A DNA stretch of 64,000 nt from an uncultured Campylobacter sp. (GCF_937996225.1 NZ_CALKTC010000010.1:1-64000), one strand, 5' to 3'; positions 33,732 through 43,568 are shown, numbered from the stretch's first letter. The notes: generated by a model from the letters alone, not told the origin. Numbers and translations are program-made.

Positions 33732-36271
33732 ATTTTACCTTTTGCGTAAGAGATCGCCTCTTTGATCGCTTCTTCGATTTTTAGCACGTCCTTGCCGCCT
33801 GCGGTTGCAAAATCATCGCGTCCACCGCCGCCGCCGCCTAAAATTTGCGCCGCTAGCTTAACCCACTCGCCCGCTTTGATCGGCGCGTTTTTAACGCCTG
33901 CCGCGATTGAAATTTTGCCGTCAGTGCCTACTTGCATCAGCATTATCGCCGCCTTTTCGTGGCTATTTTTAAACTCATCTATCATAGTTTTTATATCACC
34001 GCTTTCGACTGAGGCTACGCAAAGTTTGATATCGCCGACATTTAAAAATGCCAGTGCATGAGAACTGCTTGCATGCTTGATCTGATCTTTTAGCGATCTG
34101 ATCTCATCTTTTAATTTCTCAATCGCGCGGAGAGGCTCAATCCCTTTTAGCTCCGCAGAAATTTCAGCAAGCTTAGCGCGATTTTGAAGCGCCAAATTTA
34201 AAGCCGCGCGCGAACAAACTGCCTCGATACGCCTAACACCCGCACTTACGCCGCTTTCTTTGACTATAAAAAACGGTCCTATCTCGCTTAAATTACGCAC
34301 GTGAATTCCGCCGCAAAGCTCCTTACTAATCTCTCCGAAGCTCACAACGCGCACTTTTGAGCCGTATTTTTCGCCAAAAAGCGCGATTGCACCGCTGTTT
34401 TTAGCGTCATCTATATCCATAATCTCAGTTTTTGCCGCACAGCCCTTGCAAACGGCGTTATTTACAAATTCCTCGATTTTAGCTAGCTCCTCGCCGCTAA
34501 GTGCCTTAGGATGCGAGAAGTCAAATCTTAAGCGATCCGCTTCGACTAAGCTTCCTGCTTGAGCAATATGAGCCCCTAGCACCGCACGAAGTGCCGCGTG
34601 CAAAAGGTGCGTCGCGCTGTGATGACGTGCAATCTGCTCACGCTCCTCAGAAACCTTGAGCCCGACGATATCGCCGATTTTCAGGTTACGATTAAGGCGC
34701 AAGTGGGATAAATTTAACCCATAAAATTTCTGAGTATCAAACACATCGGCTATGGACTCCACTTCGCCGCTATCGCCAGTCTGACCGCCACTTTGTGCAT
34801 AAAATGGAGTGATATCAAACATCGCCCAGCCGATATCGCCGGCTTTGAGCTCATCCACTTCCGCAAAATCCTCGTTAAGCAGCGCTAAAACCTTGCTCGT
34901 GCGGCTAAGCTCTTCGTAACCGCTAAATTTATTCTCGCCGAATTTCTCTAGCAGCGCCTTGAAATCGCCACGGACGTTTTTATCGCCACTGCCCTTCCAT
35001 GCGGCTTTAGCTATCTGCCTTTGCTCGCTCATAAGCGCGTCAAATTTAGCCTCATCCACGCGCAAATTTTTCTCGCGCAGCATATCGGCGGTCAGATCGA
35101 GCGGAAAGCCGTAGGTATCGTATAGTTTAAACGCGACCTCGCCGCTAAAAATTTCTTTAGTGCGCTTAAGCTCCTCGTTAAAAAGCTCGATGCCGTTTGC
35201 CAAAGTGGCGAAAAACCGCTCCTCTTCGAGCTTGATCTGCTCCTTTACGGCTTGCTTTTTCTCATTCAAATATGCATAATGCCCGCCCATTAGCTCGCAT
35301 ACTTTATCCACGAGGCGATACATAAAAGGCTCTTTTATACCAAGCAAATAGCCGTGGCGAACAGCACGACGCAGAATTCTACGCAAAACATATCCCCTAC
35401 CCTCGCGGTTAAAATTTGTTCCCTGCGCTAGCAAAAACGTAACCGAGCGGATATGATCGGCGATGACGCGGTAGCTAGCGCCGCCTTCATAAACGTAAGG
35501 CTTGCCGCAAAGCTTCGCGACCTCGTTAATTAGCGGCATGAAAAGCGAGCTGTCGTAGTTGCTAAACTTGCCCTCCTTAATCGCCGTGACGCGCTCAAGC
35601 CCCATGCCCGTGTCGATGCTAGGCTTTGGAAGCGGGCTAAGCTTGCCGTCTTTGCTGCGCTCATACTGCATGAAAACTAAATTCCAAATCTCTAAAAAGC
35701 GGTCGCCGTCGCCGCCCATATAATCCTCGGATGAGTGAAAATGCTCCTCGCCCTGATCGTAAAAAATTTCGCTGCACGGCCCGCACGGTCCGGTATCGCC
35801 CATCGCCCAAAAGTTATCGTGATCGCCGAAGCGATATATGCGCTCCTGTGCTATGTGGCGCGTCCAGAACTCGTAAGCTTCGTCGTCCTTTTCATGCACA
35901 GTGACGTAGAGTTTGTCTTTAGGAAGCTTTAAAATTTCAGTGATAAACTCCCACGCATAGGCGATCGCCTGCTCTTTAAAATACTCGCCGAAACTGAAAT
36001 TGCCAAGCATCTCAAAAAACGTATGATGGCGCGCGGTATAGCCGACGTTGTCTAGGTCGTTGTGTTTGCCGCCGGCACGGATGCAGGTCTGACAGCTCGT
36101 GCGGATAGGCGGCGTCGGACGCGGAACGGCTCCTGTAAATATGCTTTTAAAGGGCACCATGCCCGCATTGGTAAAAAGCAAGCTATCATCATCGGGCACT
36201 AGCGGCGCGCTAGGAACGATCTGATGGCCCTTGCTCGCAAAGAAATTTAAATATTCGCTTCTAATATCCAT
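33728..36271 (-). CDS. alaS: alanyl-tRNA synthetase
   Basis: It charges tRNA-Ala and edits mischarged Ser or Gly. The 847 residues have the class II catalytic core at the N-terminus (FTNAGMVPFK, RHHTFFEMLGNFSFGEYF). The editing domain shows the zinc site HHSATHLLHA near 546 and CGGIHV near 650. A C-terminal domain ends in a Gly-rich GGGGGGRDD segment. It is the first gene of the alaS-membrane protein-maf-pbp1a unit and is divergent from the oxidoreductase gene at 36387. Identification is certain. Confidence 0.98.
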   Translation of the reverse strand: MDIRSEYLNFFASKGHQIVPSAPLVPDDDSLLFTNAGMVPFKSIFTGAVPRPTPPIRTSCQTCIRAGGKHNDLDNVGYTARHHTFFEMLGNFSFGEYFKEQAIAYAWEFITEILKLPKDKLYVTVHEKDDEAYEFWTRHIAQERIYRFGDHDNFWAMGDTGPCGPCSEIFYDQGEEHFHSSEDYMGGDGDRFLEIWNLVFMQYERSKDGKLSPLPKPSIDTGMGLERVTAIKEGKFSNYDSSLFMPLINEVAKLCGKPYVYEGGASYRVIADHIRSVTFLLAQGTNFNREGRGYVLRRILRRAVRHGYLLGIKEPFMYRLVDKVCELMGGHYAYLNEKKQAVKEQIKLEEERFFATLANGIELFNEELKRTKEIFSGEVAFKLYDTYGFPLDLTADMLREKNLRVDEAKFDALMSEQRQIAKAAWKGSGDKNVRGDFKALLEKFGENKFSGYEELSRTSKVLALLNEDFAEVDELKAGDIGWAMFDITPFYAQSGGQTGDSGEVESIADVFDTQKFYGLNLSHLRLNRNLKIGDIVGLKVSEEREQIARHHSATHLLHAALRAVLGAHIAQAGSLVEADRLRFDFSHPKALSGEELAKIEEFVNNAVCKGCAAKTEIMDIDDAKNSGAIALFGEKYGSKVRVVSFGEISKELCGGIHVRNLSEIGPFFIVKESGVSAGVRRIEAVCSRAALNLALQNRAKLAEISAELKGIEPLRAIEKLKDEIRSLKDQIKHASSSHALAFLNVGDIKLCVASVESGDIKTMIDEFKNSHEKAAIMLMQVGTDGKISIAAGVKNAPIKAGEWVKLAAQILGGGGGGRDDFATAGGKDVLKIEEAIKEAISYAKGKI

Positions 36272-36356
36272 GATTTGTCCTATTTCAAGTTAAATTTTAA
36301 AGGCGCATTTTAGCCAAATTAGATTTTAAAAATTATAAATTTTAACCATTCTTAGT

Positions 36357-36362
36357 TATAAT
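36357..36362 (+). promoter_or_regulatory. -10 element upstream of the oxidoreductase-hemH unit
   Basis: TATAAT at 36357-36362 lies 25 bases before the first ATG. No convincing -35 is seen, which is common in Campylobacter promoters. Confidence 0.5.
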
Positions 36363-36386
36363 GGCGCGAAAGATTAAATTTAGGGC

Positions 36387-37265
36387 ATGGCGATGAAAAA
36401 AAAGATAGCGATCATAGGCATGGGCGAGCTTGGTCAAAAGCACTTCAGCGAGCTAAGAAGGAGCGATTATTTCGAGCTTGTAGCGCTTTATCATAAGGGC
36501 AGCAGTGAAAATTTCGGCCCACGCTATCCGATCTTTGATAATCTAACCGATCTTTTTAACGTCGCCAAGCCCGATGCCGTAGTCATCACGGCTCCCCCGC
36601 CATCGCATAAAGAGCTGATTTTAAAATGCCTGCCGTTTACCAAAAATATCTTTGTAGAATCTCCGCTCGCACAAAGCCTAGCCGAAGCCAGAGAGATAAA
36701 TTACGCAGTCACTACTAACGGCACGCGCCTAGCCGTAGGCTACTCCGACCGCTACAATCCTGTCATCGTATCCTTGCTACGCGAGCTAGCCAAGGGGGAT
36801 AAAATTTTTTCGATGAGCTTTGTAAGCGGTTTTGCAAACGATGATAGAGCAGATATCGTCGCCAATGCCCTTTTTAGAGATATCGATCTTGTGCGGCTGC
36901 TTTCTCACAGCGAGATCGCCTGCATAGAACTTAGCAAAAATATCTCTAAAGAGCGCACTCTAGCCGCATGCGCGACGCTTCACACAAAAAGCGGCTGCTA
37001 TTGCACGCTAATGCAGTCCAATCTCTATCCGATCAGGCGCCACGGTATCGAGATTTGCACCGACAGCGGTGTGTATTTCGGCGATCTAATCTCAATAACT
37101 CTTTTTAAAATTACGCCTGACGGGCGCGTAAATCTGCGCGTCGATCGCGACGATTTTTCGCTACGCCGCGAGCACGAAGCGTTTTGCGCGATGTGCGACA
37201 GCAGCACTAACGCAGGTCTTGCAAGCGTAGAGGATGCGATAAAAATCAGAGAAATCATCTCATGA
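36387..37265 (+). CDS. Gfo/Idh/MocA-family oxidoreductase
   Basis: The N-terminal Rossmann domain binds NAD(P) (IAIIGMGELGQKHFSEL, residues about 6-22). The EAREINYAVTTNGTRLAVGYSDRYNP segment resembles the conserved region with the catalytic-face residues of this family, but the usual EKP motif is replaced by VESPLAQ. The length of 292 residues is at the short end for the family. The start could be ATG 36387 or ATG 36393. The gene overlaps hemH by four bases (ATGA), so the two are co-expressed. Whether it has a role near haem metabolism or acts on a sugar substrate cannot be told. Confidence 0.8.
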   Translation: MAMKKKIAIIGMGELGQKHFSELRRSDYFELVALYHKGSSENFGPRYPIFDNLTDLFNVAKPDAVVITAPPPSHKELILKCLPFTKNIFVESPLAQSLAEAREINYAVTTNGTRLAVGYSDRYNPVIVSLLRELAKGDKIFSMSFVSGFANDDRADIVANALFRDIDLVRLLSHSEIACIELSKNISKERTLAACATLHTKSGCYCTLMQSNLYPIRRHGIEICTDSGVYFGDLISITLFKITPDGRVNLRVDRDDFSLRREHEAFCAMCDSSTNAGLASVEDAIKIREIIS

Positions 37266-38413
37266 AAAAAGCCCTAATTTTACTCAACATGGGCGGTCCG
37301 AACAATCTGAGCGAGGTTGAAGTTTTTTTAAAAAATATGTTTAACGACCCCTTTATTTTGGGCGTTAAGAGTGATTTTTGGCGAAGCGTTTTAGCCGCGC
37401 TCATCGTAAAAAGCAGAACCGCATCGGCGCGCAGCAACTACGAAAAATTGGGCGGGCGCTCGCCGATATGCTCCATCACCGAAGCGCTTTGCGAGCGGGT
37501 AAATGAGCTAGCGCGAGCAAAATTAGGCGCGGGATTAAAATTTGAAAATGCAGATGGTGTGCAAAATTTAAAATTTCAGAGCGCAGCTAAATTTCAAAAT
37601 GAGATAGAATTCCAAGGCGCTGCAAATGAGTCGGCGCAAGATGTTCTATTGCAAAACCAGCCGCCGCAAGACGTCCCGACGCAGGACAAGGCGCTGCAAA
37701 ACGAGATGCCGCAGAATGAAAAACCAATAGACGAGCTGGTTTGCGATTATGCGATGAATTACACGCCGCCATTTGCGGAGGACGTGTTTAAAAAATATGC
37801 AGATTTTGATGAGATAATTTTGATGCCTTTGTATCCGCACTTCTCAAAAACTACGGTGCAATCGAGCCTGTGTTCTGCCGAAGCCGCACTTAAACGGCTC
37901 GGTATAAAAAATTATAGAATCATCGACATCTTCTACGACAACGCCGCTTACAACGAAATTTTACTAAATTTAATCGCAAGCTGCGTCGCAAAATTTAGCG
38001 CGGATGAAATTTCTCAAATTTCGCTCATATTTTCCGCGCATTCGCTGCCGGTAAAAATGATCGCCGCGGGCGATCCCTACAAGGCGCAGGTAGAGGCGCA
38101 CGTGGAAATTTTAAAAGATCTGCTAGCTGCGCGCGGGATTAAATTTAAAGAGATTATTTTGGCGTATCAATCGCGCCTGGGCCCCGTGAAGTGGCTAGAG
38201 CCCAATGTCGCGGGCGTCTTGCGGGATCTGCAAAGCAAAAAAGCGCTCATATTTCCGATCGCGTTTTGCGTGGATAACTCCGAGACCGATTTTGAGCTGG
38301 ATATTTTTTATCGAGCTAGGGCGCACGAGCTGGGTTATGAATACTACGAAGTGTGCAAATGCCCGAACTCCCGCGAGGATTTCGCGAAATTTATACTCGC
38401 GCAGGCACTGTAA
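37262..38413 (+). CDS. hemH: ferrochelatase with an internal low-complexity insert
   Basis: It inserts iron into protoporphyrin IX, the last step of haem synthesis. Conserved parts are LLNMGGPNNLSEVEVFL at the N-terminus, LPLYPHFSKTT-type text (MPLYPHFSKTTVQSS, about 195-210), the catalytic FSAHSLP near 262 and CVDNSETDFELD near 340. Residues about 88-156 are an extra Gln/Asn/Glu-rich stretch with repeated KFQN/LQN/PQD units, absent from normal ferrochelatases of about 310 residues. Its DNA (37523-37730) begins with five RAATTY words in about 80 bases, like the spacers. The enzyme core on both sides is intact, so activity is probably retained. Confidence 0.93.
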   Translation: MKKALILLNMGGPNNLSEVEVFLKNMFNDPFILGVKSDFWRSVLAALIVKSRTASARSNYEKLGGRSPICSITEALCERVNELARAKLGAGLKFENADGVQNLKFQSAAKFQNEIEFQGAANESAQDVLLQNQPPQDVPTQDKALQNEMPQNEKPIDELVCDYAMNYTPPFAEDVFKKYADFDEIILMPLYPHFSKTTVQSSLCSAEAALKRLGIKNYRIIDIFYDNAAYNEILLNLIASCVAKFSADEISQISLIFSAHSLPVKMIAAGDPYKAQVEAHVEILKDLLAARGIKFKEIILAYQSRLGPVKWLEPNVAGVLRDLQSKKALIFPIAFCVDNSETDFELDIFYRARAHELGYEYYEVCKCPNSREDFAKFILAQAL

Positions 38414-38570
38414 ATTTAGAGATTAATTTAGCTTTTCTATTCGAGTTTTTATACTTTTGCGGAGTTCGCAGGCCAAATACAATGCCGATAAAATCGGCGA
38501 AATTTCATTTTTAAGCAACCAAAAAGAGCTTTAAAATTAATTATTTCACAGCGGGTTGCTTAGCCGCCTA

Positions 38571-39884
38571 TTATTTTTGATCTTCCGCTTCTTTACTAAA
38601 TAAATTTCTTTTATATTCTTTATAGTCGTTAGTTAGCCTCTCGACTTCCTCTTTAGATATATGGAAGTTGGGATTTTTTATATGCTTTCTATTTGCTGCA
38701 AATTCTATTTTATCAATTTTTTTTTGCCCTACCGCAAATAGTATATACTCTTTAATATTTTTAAAGGTAGCATTCTTGTCGGAACAATGTTTTTGCAAAA
38801 ATGCTGAGTCAAACATACTTCCCATTTTATAGTATCCTACGGCTATATCATACCTATATGCTTCATAGCACTTATCATCATACATTCTTTTTAAAAATTC
38901 ATCATTCGGGATTCCGCCTATATCATATTGCAAAAGCAGATCTATCATAGCTCCGGGCTCGGGCACGTCCAGTAGATCGCCATATACCGACATATAAAGT
39001 CTAAACTCCTCTACCCCATACTCCTTGTTAGTATTTTTTATATTTTTATAGCCGGATATCTCCTCTAGTTTATTTGAAACGGAGACCTCTCCCATATTGA
39101 AAGTGGAGTAGGTATACGGTCTATAACCGCTCTCTAGCACCATTTTCATTATATCGTACATATTGTTTCTAACTAGGTGGGTGATAAAATAATATCGCTC
39201 GCCTCCGCCGCTAAAAAGAACCTCTTTCGTGCGGTAATGTATGATCGGCGTAGCGTTTTCGTCAAAGCTTACAGAATCTATCCAGTTTTCGACATCCATA
39301 ATGCCGTAGGTTTCCTGCACGATCTCTACTTCGTCAAACTTAACTCCGCTATCTAGCAAAAGCCTAACCGACTTAGTGGCGTTATTTTCCATAGCGTATG
39401 CCATAGGGGATAGCTCGTAATTATCTTTCTTATGAGGATCGGCCCCCATCTCTATCAGCTTTTTTGCGGTTTTTTCATCATCGTAAAAGCTAGCATACAT
39501 CAAAGGGGTAACGCCGAAATGAAGAGGGGTATCTACGCTTATATTATTATCCTGCATAAATTTTAAAATTTTATCCGTATCTTTTGATTTTAAGCTCCTG
39601 CGCAAAAGTTCCATCGTGGGGTTATCTCTAACCTCCTCTTCGTCTATATCCCAATATCTATAGCCGACTGCGTTTATCTCCTTTTGCGTTACGTATTTAG
39701 CTAGCTCGGAGTTAGGATCTACTTTGGTATTTGCAGTGACGGTATAGTGATGGGGGGTTGATTTAAATCTGCCGGTCTGAACTTTGAGCGCCAAGGCAAA
39801 AAGACCTATAAAAACAACTATATAAAATATACCTTTAAAAATGTTTTTTATGATTTTAAGCAAGGTCTTCAAAAAGGTCTTCAA
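38571..39884 (-). CDS. membrane-anchored ankyrin-repeat protein
   Basis: The frame starts at a TTG codon (39884) with AAGGA five bases upstream. A basic N-terminus and one membrane helix (about 18-34, IFYIVVFIGLFALAL) are followed by two or three ankyrin repeats near 118-185 (FGVTPLMYASFYDDEKTAKKLIEMGADPHKKD). A longer alpha-helical part without a recognised domain completes the 437 residues. Two cysteines lie near the C-terminus. The DNA uses many ATA codons and is more AT-rich than its neighbours, which fits acquisition from elsewhere. A TATAAT at 39984-39989 may be its promoter. The role is unknown; it could be a protective or binding protein. Confidence 0.75.
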   Translation of the reverse strand: MKTFLKTLLKIIKNIFKGIFYIVVFIGLFALALKVQTGRFKSTPHHYTVTANTKVDPNSELAKYVTQKEINAVGYRYWDIDEEEVRDNPTMELLRRSLKSKDTDKILKFMQDNNISVDTPLHFGVTPLMYASFYDDEKTAKKLIEMGADPHKKDNYELSPMAYAMENNATKSVRLLLDSGVKFDEVEIVQETYGIMDVENWIDSVSFDENATPIIHYRTKEVLFSGGGERYYFITHLVRNNMYDIMKMVLESGYRPYTYSTFNMGEVSVSNKLEEISGYKNIKNTNKEYGVEEFRLYMSVYGDLLDVPEPGAMIDLLLQYDIGGIPNDEFLKRMYDDKCYEAYRYDIAVGYYKMGSMFDSAFLQKHCSDKNATFKNIKEYILFAVGQKKIDKIEFAANRKHIKNPNFHISKEEVERLTNDYKEYKRNLFSKEAEDQK

Positions 39885-39983
39885 ATTTGATCCTTCAGCC
39901 TTAAAACACTAGCCTGTAAAGAGCTTTAGCTTTTTAGCAAAACCTAAAGCGACAACTCGTTTTATCCCTCCGAAAGTGCCGCG

Positions 39984-39989
39984 ATTATA
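39984..39989 (-). promoter_or_regulatory. -10 element upstream of the ankyrin-protein gene
   Basis: A perfect minus-strand TATAAT lies 100 bases upstream of the TTG start; the -35 position is not convincing. Confidence 0.4.
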
Positions 39990-40122
39990 TAACGATGAGG
40001 ATTAACTTTCACTTATACCAAAAAATTTTATCTATTTTTGCGGTTTAGCATCGTGTTTGAGCTTCAAAACATAAAAAGTAAACCGCACCGATAAAGTCTA
40101 AATTTAAACCCCAAGCTAAATT

Positions 40123-41358
40123 TCAGAGCTTTCCTTGCGCGCCTTTATAGACATTTTTCACGTCGTAAACCAGCGAGCCTGCGTAATCAAGCTCGAAAAA
40201 CTGCTTATGCGCTACGGCGATTACGACGCAGTCAAATTTGCGCAAGTCGGGCTTTTGCAGCAGATCGATGTCGTAGTATCTCTTGGCGTCGGCGGCGCTC
40301 GCCCAAGGATCATAGACGCTTACTTCGCAGCCGAAATTTTTAAGCTCGCTTATCATATCCACGACACGCGTATTGCGGGTGTCGGGGCAGTTTTCTTTAA
40401 ATGTCAGTCCCAAGATCAAGACCTTCGCGCCCTTTACCTTTTCGTCGTATTTTATCATCATCTTAACGACCTCCGTAGCGACGTAACTTCCCATATTATC
40501 GTTGATACGGCGGCTTGAGAGGATGATTTCGGGGTGATAGCCCACCTCGGTCGCCTTCTGCGCCAGATAATACGGATCGATGCCGATGCAGTGCCCGCCG
40601 ACGAGCCCCGGACGGAAGCTTAAGAAATTCCACTTCGTAGCCGCCGCGTCGATGACGTCGTTGGTGTTTATACCGAGCTTACCGAACAGGATCGCAAGCT
40701 CGTTGATAAAGCCGATATTGATGTCGCGCTGGGTGTTTTCGATCACCTTCGCGGCCTCTGCGACCTTGATGCTGCTGGCGCGAAAGGTGCCGTTTTGAAG
40801 TATGCTAAGATAGACGCTATCTACAACGTCCAAAGCCTCCGCAGTGCTTGCCGAGACGATCTTTTTGATCTTCGTGACGGTGTGAACTTTATCGCCAGGA
40901 TTGATCCGCTCGGGCGAATATCCGCAGAAAAAATCACGGTTAAATTTTAGCCCGCTAGCCCGCTGCAACACCGGCACGCAATCCTCCTCCGTAGCGCCCG
41001 GATAGACGGTGCTTTCATACACGACGATGTCGCCCTTTTTAAGCACGGCTCCGACGCTTTCGCTGGCCTTGATTAGCGGCGTAAGATCGGGGCGATTTAG
41101 CCTATCTACGGGCGTAGGCACGCACACGATATAAAAATTACTCTGCCTCATATCATCTAGCTTTGCGCTAAATTTAAGCCCGTTTTGAATCGCCGCGGCA
41201 AGCTCCTCGTCGCTAAGCTCTAGCGTGCGATCGTGCCCGCCGCGCAGCTCGTCTATGCGCTCTTGCGAGACGTCAAAGCCCACGACCTCATGTTTCGCAG
41301 CAAACGCCGCCGCCAAAGGAAGCCCAACGTAGCCAAGCCCGATTATCGCTATTTTCAT
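40123..41358 (-). CDS. UDP-sugar 6-dehydrogenase (UDP-GlcNAc/GalNAc type)
   Basis: It oxidises C6 of a UDP-hexose(amine) to the uronate, a precursor for polysaccharide or glycan. The NAD site is KIAIIGLGYVGLPLAAAFA at the N-terminus. The catalytic region includes VYESTVYPGATEE (about 120), GYSPERINPGD (about 155) and the active-site Cys in GGHCIGIDPYYLAQKA near 260. A C-terminal domain follows. The length of 411 residues and GGHCIGIDPYYL fit the WbpA/TviB group better than UDP-glucose dehydrogenase. ATG 41358 was chosen because the conserved motif starts there; a second ATG with its own GAGGA lies seven codons upstream. No other glycan genes are next to it. Confidence 0.88.
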   Translation of the reverse strand: MKIAIIGLGYVGLPLAAAFAAKHEVVGFDVSQERIDELRGGHDRTLELSDEELAAAIQNGLKFSAKLDDMRQSNFYIVCVPTPVDRLNRPDLTPLIKASESVGAVLKKGDIVVYESTVYPGATEEDCVPVLQRASGLKFNRDFFCGYSPERINPGDKVHTVTKIKKIVSASTAEALDVVDSVYLSILQNGTFRASSIKVAEAAKVIENTQRDINIGFINELAILFGKLGINTNDVIDAAATKWNFLSFRPGLVGGHCIGIDPYYLAQKATEVGYHPEIILSSRRINDNMGSYVATEVVKMMIKYDEKVKGAKVLILGLTFKENCPDTRNTRVVDMISELKNFGCEVSVYDPWASAADAKRYYDIDLLQKPDLRKFDCVVIAVAHKQFFELDYAGSLVYDVKNVYKGAQGKL

Positions 41359-41379
41359 TTTTCCCTCATTTGCTTTCAT

Positions 41380-41747
41380 ATTTTCCTCTTTTCTTTGCGT
41401 TAAATTTCATCGTTAAATTCCGCAGTTGCACGGGCATACGACGCGAATTTAATAGCGCCGCGTCTTTAAATTTAAACAGCTAAGCTCACTCGCTGTTTTA
41501 CTTGCGCTGCTTGCGCGACGACAAATTTAAAATTTTGCCTTGATATGAAATTTTACTACCGCGCCAAAATCCCGCGTTACGATAAAATTCCATCGCCGTG
41601 CCGTTAAAATTTTACGCCGATAAATTCTATGCCGCTAGAATTCTGCGCTATAAAATTTAAACGCCGTAAAATTTCAAAAAGCCGCGCCTAATTCCGTGAA
41701 ATTTCATCGCCGCAAAATTTTAAAAAACCTCGCGAAATTTAGCAAAT
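41380..41747. repeat. RAATTY-rich spacer upstream of the dehydrogenase
   Basis: No gene is visible. By eye about 17 RAATTY words occur in some 365 bases, often followed by a short GCCG or CGCC piece (AAATTTTACGCCG, AAATTTCATCGCCG). Confidence 0.6.
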
Positions 41748-43568
41748 TTAATCTTTAATTTCAACCGCTTCATCCTTGATCTCGACCTTTTGCGTGGCGT
41801 TTGCGTCGGCTGCGGGCTTTAGATAGCCCTCCTCTATCAAAATTCCTACCGCCCGCTTAAAGATCGGCAGCGCGTTTTGAGCGGCGTAGTAGCTGCCCCT
41901 TTTAGGCTCGCGCACCAAAACGCCGATCGTGTAGCTAGTGTCCGCGTCGTTGGCAAATCCGAAAAACGAGCTGTTATAGGCGCTCGAATAGCCGCCTCCC
42001 TTGGCGATGCGCGCAGTGCCCGTCTTGCCGCCGATTTGCAGCCCCGCTACTCGACCCTTGCGTCCCGTGCCGCTCTCGACCGTTTTGATTAAAATTCCTT
42101 TGATTACATCAGCGGTAGTTTTAGAGATGACCTGGCGGGTTTCGCTTTCGTTGACGATGTAAGTTTTGCCGTTATTTTCTAGATTTTCGACTAGGCGCGG
42201 GCTAATCATGACGCCGCCGTTGTTAAAGACGGTATAGGCATTGAGCATCTGAAGGAAGGTCATCTGCGCGCCGTAGCCGTAGCTGATCGTGGCTTTGTAA
42301 ATTTTATTATTCAGGCTTTTGATGCTTGGGATATTTCCACTTTGCTCATACGGCAGATCAATGCCCGTTTTTTGCGACATACCGAAGTTCATCAGCCCGT
42401 CATAAATAGCCTGCCCCTCCAGCCGCTCTGAAATTTTAATCATTCCTATGTTTGAGCTGTGGATAATGATCTCCTCGCCGCTCATCTGCTTTGCAGGATG
42501 CGTGTCGCGGATCGTGCGAGTACCAAGCTTATAGCTGCCGTTATAGGTATTGATGATCTCGCCCGGTTTGACGGCTTTGGCATCATAGGCGATTGCGAAA
42601 ATTATCGGCTTCATAATCGAGCCCACTTCGTAGGCGTATTCGCTCGCGGTAAAATTTAAATTCTTAAGATCGTTTTTCGTGATGTTTGAGGGGTCATAGC
42701 GGGCGTTGGTCGCGAGGGATAAAATTTTGCCCGTTTTGGAGTTCATAATGCCCACCACGATTTCTCGCGCATCGTAATTATCAGCGCCCTCATCGCTTAG
42801 GCGCTCTATCTTTCTTTGCAGCGTTAGTGGCACGCTTAGACGGACATTGTAGCCGTCGATCCTGCCCGTTTTTTTGCTGCTGCGCTCTAGAATGATATTG
42901 CCGCCGATATCGCGCGGACCCACGATAAACTCATCTCTAACGGGCGCTAGATAATACTCGTAGTACTTCTCGATCCCTTTGATGCCGCTAACCTTTGTAA
43001 TGCCATCAACCTCTTTTTTATTGATATAGCCGATTAACGGAGTGAGCGAATCGCCGACATTGTAACTGCGCTTCTCGCCGCTTTCGCTCACGCTCATGCG
43101 GATAGGCGGATTTAGCCTGCCGTTTGCGCCTATGAAGCTGACGAAGACCTTTTTTAAATTTAGCTTATATGCAAGCTCTTTTAGATGCACGGCAGTTTTG
43201 GCGTCGATTTTATACGACAGCACGGTCGTGCCGCCAGAGCCCTCGATAGCGCTTTTGACACGCTTTTCGCTATCGCCCGTATAGATGCAATAAAGCCGCA
43301 CGAAAAGATCAAGCTTGTTTTTATCGATGCTTCGTGCATCGACGCTAACTTTGTAGAGTTTGACGGAATTTGCCGCGACATAATTATCTTTTGCGATTAT
43401 CGCGCCACGGATCGCGCTGTTGGTTTCATTGACATCCAGGCGCGGTAACTTGCGCTCGGTGCTGCCCCAAAAATATAAAATCGCCAAAAATACAAAAAGC
43501 GCCGCCGGCACGAATATAAACATCACGATAATCATACCGACCGAGGAGCTTTTATCTCTTTGCCACAT
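41748..43568 (-). CDS. ftsI: peptidoglycan transpeptidase FtsI (PBP3)
   Basis: It is the class B penicillin-binding protein that cross-links septal peptidoglycan. One membrane helix near 12-33 is followed by a dimerisation domain and the transpeptidase domain. The three catalytic motifs are SIMK near 318-321, SSN near 372-374 and KTGTA near 520-524. The length of 606 residues is normal. It lies 68 bases downstream of aat on the same strand. The C-terminal 25 residues (ADANATQKVEIKDEAVEIKD) are a charged tail with a repeated VEIKD unit. PBP2 is less likely, given the arrangement GIDLPYEQSGNIP, typical of FtsI. Confidence 0.92.
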   Translation of the reverse strand: MWQRDKSSSVGMIIVMFIFVPAALFVFLAILYFWGSTERKLPRLDVNETNSAIRGAIIAKDNYVAANSVKLYKVSVDARSIDKNKLDLFVRLYCIYTGDSEKRVKSAIEGSGGTTVLSYKIDAKTAVHLKELAYKLNLKKVFVSFIGANGRLNPPIRMSVSESGEKRSYNVGDSLTPLIGYINKKEVDGITKVSGIKGIEKYYEYYLAPVRDEFIVGPRDIGGNIILERSSKKTGRIDGYNVRLSVPLTLQRKIERLSDEGADNYDAREIVVGIMNSKTGKILSLATNARYDPSNITKNDLKNLNFTASEYAYEVGSIMKPIIFAIAYDAKAVKPGEIINTYNGSYKLGTRTIRDTHPAKQMSGEEIIIHSSNIGMIKISERLEGQAIYDGLMNFGMSQKTGIDLPYEQSGNIPSIKSLNNKIYKATISYGYGAQMTFLQMLNAYTVFNNGGVMISPRLVENLENNGKTYIVNESETRQVISKTTADVIKGILIKTVESGTGRKGRVAGLQIGGKTGTARIAKGGGYSSAYNSSFFGFANDADTSYTIGVLVREPKRGSYYAAQNALPIFKRAVGILIEEGYLKPAADANATQKVEIKDEAVEIKD

